From an uncultured Myxococcales bacterium (GTDB lineage: Bacteria; Myxococcota_A; Polyangia; Polyangiales; Polyangiaceae), in contig CALFNG010000224.1 of the NCBI GenBank assembly GCA_937902985.1, forward strand, positions 1 through 52,450: DNA of 52,450 bases, given 5' to 3'. The notes beneath the pieces were generated by a model that was not told the DNA's origin, did no database searches, and worked only from the letters and a program-made list of their open reading frames with translations. Positions 48,778 to 52,450 of the stretch are shown here, piece by piece. The first letter of the stretch is position 1. Every line of letters starts with the position of its first letter. The position numbers and the translations under genes were made by a program.

Positions 48778-51279
48778 TCATCCCCGTGTCGCTTCGATGC
48801 TCGCCCGCGCGTCCACGCGCCGCGAACGCGTCAGCACCAGCCAGGCCGGCAGCGCGACGACGGCGGCCGTCAAGCACGCGATCTCTCCGAGAACCGCGAG
48901 CAATCCGAAAAGAAACAGAGCGCGGTTCCTGGCGAGAAGCAGCGACGAGTATCCGATGATCGTCGTCAGCGAACAAAGCGCCACCGCGCTGCCCGTCGAC
49001 CTCACGGCGCCTTGCACGTCGCGCTCTCCGTCTTGCACGTATCGCGTCATCACGTTCACGGCATAGTCGACGCCGATGCCAAGCGTGATCGGGAACGCGA
49101 TGAAGTTCGAGAAGTTGATCTTGATCCCCAGCGCCATCGTCGCGCCACCCAGCCAGAGGACGCCGAGCAACAGCGCTCCGATCACGTAGAAGGCCGCCCT
49201 TCGAGCTCGGAGCACGACGAGGACGACCACGACGACGCCTAGAAACGAGACGAGGCTCGCGATCGGGGCGTCGCGTCCGATGGACGAGAGAATGTCGCTC
49301 GACAACGGGATCGAGCCCGCGACCCGGCCAGCCGTCCCGTCCGGACCGGCCGCGGCGCCCGCCAGGTCGCGCAGTGTGCGGACGAAGAGATGCATCGACG
49401 ACGCCTTCCAGAGCGCGTCGGACGGTCGCGGATAGACGAGAACGGTGCGCCCGATCGAACCGTCGCGCTCCCGGAGCCCCATCGTGAACGAGTGGGGGAG
49501 ATCGCTCGTCGCGATGGGCACGAGGTTCGAGTCGCCGAGGAGGCGGTCAATCTGCTCGCGCTTGTCGGGCTCGAGCAGCGAACGAATTTTCGGCGTGAGC
49601 GCTTCGCGAATCGCTCGCGCCTCTGCGATCTTGGGCTCCTGCTCCGTCGGGAGCACGTCATCGGCGCCCACCACGCGAGCGACCATCGGCTCGAGCGTGC
49701 CGTGGTCTGCCGCATCGCGAACGAGCCTCTCGACGACCCGCGCTTGCTCGGGCGTGTCGCACAGAACGACCGTGGGCGTCAGGTAGTGTCCAAGGATCGC
49801 GTCCATCTTGCGACCCCAGTACCCTTCGCCGTTGATCCATGTGTCGGTCCGCCGCAACTTGTTGAAATCGTGCTCTAGAAACGACGAATCGAACCTCGCG
49901 ACGAGCACCACCGACGACGCGGCCAGAACGGCGGCGACGGCGACGATGGGGCCCGCGCGCCGCTCGACGAAGTTCACGAGGCGCCCGCCGCGCTCGGGCT
50001 GCTGCCTCGCGGCGATGGGCTTGCCGTCGTCGAGCCACTTGATGAGGGGCGGCACGAGTAGGAACGCAGTCGCCCACGACGCGAGCATCCCGATGCCACC
50101 AATGCACCCGAACTGCCGGAAACCACGAAACTCGGTGACCACGAGCGAGGCATACGAGACGCCGGCCGCGGCCGCGGCCGCGACCGTTCCGAGGCGCGCT
50201 CCCCAGACGCCAACGACGAGCGCGTCGTCGACGGAGGCGCCGCGTCTGCGCTCCTCCCGGTACCGAGCGAGCAAGATGAGCCCGACGTTGATGCCGTTGC
50301 CGACGATGATTGACCCGAGGAACGCCGTGTTCGAATTGAGCTCAGTGACCCCGAAGACGGGTAAGGATGCGATCGAAAACGCGTAGACCGTCGCGAGAAG
50401 GAGCGGCGGAAAGAGGACCAGAACGCTCTTCCACCATCGATAATAAAAGACGATGGCCGACATGACGGCGACTACGACGAGCACCGAGGAGACGGAGAGG
50501 TCCGCCTCGAGCGCGTCGAGTTCCTCGACGTTGATCGCAACGTCCGACGCGTACCCCACCCGGAGGCCCGCGGCATAGCGGGCGGGATCGAGGGCCGACA
50601 CGTCGGCCTTCACCCGGCGCAGGAGCTCGCGGTCTTGTGAGACACCGGTCGTGAACGCTCCTGCCTCGACGGTGAGCATCGCCGCCTTCAGGTCGCGGCT
50701 TTCGAGGTGGTCCGCCTGGTCGCGCGACAGCTTCGCGTCGTATTTTTTTTCGATGTCCGAAGCGTCGAGCGACGGGGGCGGGTCCTCCTCCTCGAGGAGC
50801 GCTCCCTGCGCCTTCGAGACCTCGTAGTCACGTCGCGCTTCGATGCGTCTCAGGATCTCCTTGAGGTCGGCGAGATCCGCGTAAAGCGGCGCGTTCCGTT
50901 CGAGGAAGGCCTTCTCCGCGGCGTTGCTCGATCGCACGTCCTGCACCAGTTCGACGGGGTAAGTGCGGATACGAGCCGCGAGGTCGTCGAGGAACCGCTC
51001 TGCCGCCGGTAGGTCCGAGAGATCGGAAACCTGGGCCACGACGCCCAGGAATTCCAGGCCGGGGTTCCGCGCGCGCATTTCGTCGAGCGCGCGCACGCTC
51101 GGCGCTTGCTGCGGAAGCAGCTGCTCGATCTCGCTCCGCAGGTGCACATAGAGATGGACCGTTCGAGCCGTCGCAGGGATCGCAAGGGCGAGCGCAACGA
51201 TCCAGAGAACGAGGCCGTTACGTAGCGACCACTCGACGTAGGCGCGCACCGCGCGCGAGGGGGTACCAGGCGGATTCAT
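48778..51279 (-). CDS. MMPL/RND-superfamily exporter (HpnN-like size)
   Basis: 833 residues from ATG 51279. Two repeated halves of six TM helices: TM1 LVLWIVALALAIPATARTVH, a large periplasmic loop (about 45-250), then VSSVLVVVAVMSAIVFYYRW, TELNSNTAFLGSIIVGNGIN and ASWATAFLLVPPLIKWLD. The second half has its own loop and IASLVSFLGVVVVVLVVLRA, NFSNFIAFPITLGIGVDYAV and SLTTIIGYSSLLLARNRALF. The motif GIGVDYAVNVMTRY carries the Asp of proton-coupled MMPL proteins. Family members export lipids, hopanoids (HpnN) or siderophores. Same strand as the radical SAM gene but separated by debris on the other strand, so an operon is doubtful. Confidence 0.9.
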   Translation of the reverse strand: MNPPGTPSRAVRAYVEWSLRNGLVLWIVALALAIPATARTVHLYVHLRSEIEQLLPQQAPSVRALDEMRARNPGLEFLGVVAQVSDLSDLPAAERFLDDLAARIRTYPVELVQDVRSSNAAEKAFLERNAPLYADLADLKEILRRIEARRDYEVSKAQGALLEEEDPPPSLDASDIEKKYDAKLSRDQADHLESRDLKAAMLTVEAGAFTTGVSQDRELLRRVKADVSALDPARYAAGLRVGYASDVAINVEELDALEADLSVSSVLVVVAVMSAIVFYYRWWKSVLVLFPPLLLATVYAFSIASLPVFGVTELNSNTAFLGSIIVGNGINVGLILLARYREERRRGASVDDALVVGVWGARLGTVAAAAAAGVSYASLVVTEFRGFRQFGCIGGIGMLASWATAFLLVPPLIKWLDDGKPIAARQQPERGGRLVNFVERRAGPIVAVAAVLAASSVVLVARFDSSFLEHDFNKLRRTDTWINGEGYWGRKMDAILGHYLTPTVVLCDTPEQARVVERLVRDAADHGTLEPMVARVVGADDVLPTEQEPKIAEARAIREALTPKIRSLLEPDKREQIDRLLGDSNLVPIATSDLPHSFTMGLRERDGSIGRTVLVYPRPSDALWKASSMHLFVRTLRDLAGAAAGPDGTAGRVAGSIPLSSDILSSIGRDAPIASLVSFLGVVVVVLVVLRARRAAFYVIGALLLGVLWLGGATMALGIKINFSNFIAFPITLGIGVDYAVNVMTRYVQDGERDVQGAVRSTGSAVALCSLTTIIGYSSLLLARNRALFLFGLLAVLGEIACLTAAVVALPAWLVLTRSRRVDARASIEATRG

Positions 51280-51396
51280 GAGCGGGCCTGACTGGGCTCC
51301 GCAGGCGGAGAACGTACCCTCGACGACTGAGCGGCGACGGTGCGGGGCGAAGTCGAAACGAGCTGCACCCGCGCACCATACGAAAGGTCTCCCCTC
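51280..51396. other. Short gap upstream of the RND exporter
   Basis: Between the exporter start (51279, minus) and the hydrolase debris nothing gene-like is visible. It should hold the exporter's promoter; no clear hexamer pair was recognised. Confidence 0.4.
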
Positions 51397-51739
51397 CTAG
51401 CGAGTCAGGTACGCGATGGGCAACGCTGAGGACGCCCCAAATTGCGTGCTCGAGCGTGTCGCAGGGACGGTGTCGAGACTCACGATTCCTGCGTCTCTGG
51501 CCGGGTCCTGGCGGGCAGCCGCCTTGCGCGGCCATACTGAGCCCGGTGGTTGCCTCGGAGCCGTTTGTTCCGGTGCCGTGCCAGTAAATGATGATCGGGC
51601 CGCCCGATCCCGACGTCGACTTGGTCCCCACCCACAGTGCCCAGGTCATTGCCGTGCCGTTCACGTGATGCTCGGCCGCGAACACCGGCGGCGACAACGT
51701 GGAGACCAACAGGCCGAGGGCAAGGGCTGTCGTCTTCAT
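51397..51739 (-). pseudogene. Remnant of a secreted alpha/beta hydrolase (PHB-depolymerase-like)
   Basis: ATG 51739, with AAAGGAT just upstream, opens a signal peptide (KTTALALGLLVSTLSPPVFA|AEHH) and the start of an esterase: AMTWALWVGTKSTSGSGGPI followed by IIYWHGTGTNGSEATTGL, where YWHGTG is the oxyanion-hole motif of secreted PHB-depolymerase/feruloyl-esterase types. After about residue 60 coding bias is lost. A frameshifted end (GIVSLDTVPATRSSTQFGAS) closes at TAG 51397. The nucleophile GxSxG and the rest of the fold are absent, so the gene is internally deleted and frameshifted. Its promoter region lies against the 44-bp repeat array. Confidence 0.6.
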
Positions 51740-51789
51740 TGCGGGATCCTTTCGGATGGCGAGGCCCGCCCCGATTCGCTGCCGCTTGA

Positions 51790-52450
51790 GCGCAGGTCTC
51801 CCATAACTCGCGACATGACTCGCCATCGCTCGAGAGCCAGGTGCCCGTCTCTCGCGACATGAGTCGTCATCGCTCGAGAGCCAGGTTCCCGTCTCTCGCG
51901 ACATGACTCGTCATCGCTCGAGAGCCAGGTTCCCGTCTCTCGCGACATGACTCGTCGTCGCTCGAGAGCAAGGCTCCCGTCTCTCGCAACATGACTCGTC
52001 GTCGCTCGAGAGCAAGGCTCCCGTCTCTCGCGACATGACTCGTCGTCGCTCGAGAGCAAGGCACGTTCCGCTCGCGAGATGACTCGTCGTCGCTAGAGAG
52101 CACGTTTCCCGTCTCTCGCGACATGAGTCGTTGTCACTCGAAAGCCAGGTTCCCGTCGGTAGCTAGATGAGTCGTCGTCGTTCGAGAGGATGTTTCCCGT
52201 CTCTCGCGACATGAGTCGTCATCGCTCGAGAGCCAGGTTCCCGTCATTCGCGAGATGACTCGCCGTCGCTCGAGAGCCAGGTTCCGATCGCTCGCGAGAT
52301 GACTCGTCGTCGCTCGAGAGCACGTTTCCCGTCGCTCGCGACCTGACTCGTCGTCGCTAGACACCAAGGTTCCCGTCGCTCTTATCATGACTAGTCATCA
52401 CTCGAGAGCAAGGTCTCCGTCGCTCGCGTCATGACTCGTCATCGGTCGCG
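51790..52450. repeat. 44-bp tandem array of self-complementary units (at least 15 copies)
   Basis: The hallmark ATGACTCG-type core recurs at 51815, 51859, 51903 and every 44 bases to 52431: 15 copies with no insertion or deletion, running off the window end. A degenerate half-unit is seen near 51776-51800. Within a unit (for example 51893-51924), CTCTC-GCG-ac-ATGAC-tc-GTCAT-CGC-tc-GAGAG forms a 13-bp stem with two small bulges. The 12-13 base linker (CCAGGTTCCC, CAAGGCTCCC or CACGTTTCCC) varies more. The period is not a multiple of three, so it does not encode a simple peptide repeat, and there are no unique spacers, so it is not CRISPR. Confidence 0.92.

Noticed and set aside
48706-49066. 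Continuation of the plus-strand remnant into the exporter gene
   Set aside because: Codon use loses the G/C third-position preference at about 48705, and the exporter's C-terminal codons lie on the other strand.
51736-52388. Minus-strand open frames encoding 44-residue peptide repeats in the array
   Set aside because: With a 44-base period, translation passes through all three frames; the frames are open only because the unit lacks stops on that strand. There is no ribosome site or signal, and frames break at random substitutions.
51790-52450. CRISPR array
   Set aside because: Units are similar over their full 44 bases with no unique spacers, and no cas gene is in the window.

Overview
The window is high-GC DNA with very strong G/C preference at third codon positions. 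It carries many HEAT and TPR envelope proteins, lipoproteins, an MXAN_5187-type sensor-like protein and FHA-fused signalling or secretion ATPases. This points to a member of the Myxococcota (Polyangiales-like); the assignment is inferred from gene content, not from a marker RNA. Bases 1-42 are not genomic: they match the end of the Illumina TruSeq universal adapter, so the left edge is an assembly or contig end and the first gene is cut there.

Layout. 43-7123 (minus): a tightly coupled operon of three exported TPR proteins, possibly related to the Glt/Agl gliding machinery. 7124-8008: a long non-coding stretch with a promoter and an 18-bp palindrome. 8009-9051 (plus): Cys-rich lipoprotein coupled to a YraN-family gene. 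9053-10691 (minus): HAMP membrane protein and HEAT protein. 10710-16184 (plus): Ig-like/carboxypeptidase-regulatory membrane protein, FtsY, and two outer-membrane beta-barrel proteins. 16366-18700 (minus): HEAT protein and a two-TM/HAMP sensor-like protein. 18862-19938 (plus): histone-deacetylase-family hydrolase.

20013-23818 (minus) is a complete sulfate/thiosulfate ABC importer operon (binding protein, CysT, CysW, CysA) with a divergent XRE-cupin regulator (23975-24634). Next come an SDR oxidoreductase with a palindrome in its promoter spacer, a membrane pyrophosphatase (hppA), a VWA-like lipoprotein, and a minus-strand cluster of alcohol dehydrogenase, winged-helix protein, decayed thioesterase and VOC protein. 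After these is an unusual HTTM-domain/soluble-domain gene pair.

33839-37117 (plus) holds two adjacent CpaF/TadA-type ATPases, the first with an FHA domain, bridged by a 34-codon ORF that overlaps both by 4 bp. No pilin, TadB/TadC or secretin gene accompanies them. A DUF420 (CtaM-like) protein and a beta-lactamase-fold serine hydrolase follow, then a complete branched-chain amino-acid-type ABC importer operon (LivG-F-H-M-K order, 43710-39024). The right end has gene debris, a pentapeptide-repeat protein, a secreted protein, a B12-binding radical SAM enzyme and an MMPL/RND exporter. It finishes in at least 15 uninterrupted copies of a 44-bp self-complementary tandem repeat running off the window edge.

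The most unusual elements are the 44-bp palindromic array, the paired CpaF ATPases with their coupled micro-ORF, the split HTTM module, and the probably leaderless SDR transcript with an operator-like palindrome inside its promoter.
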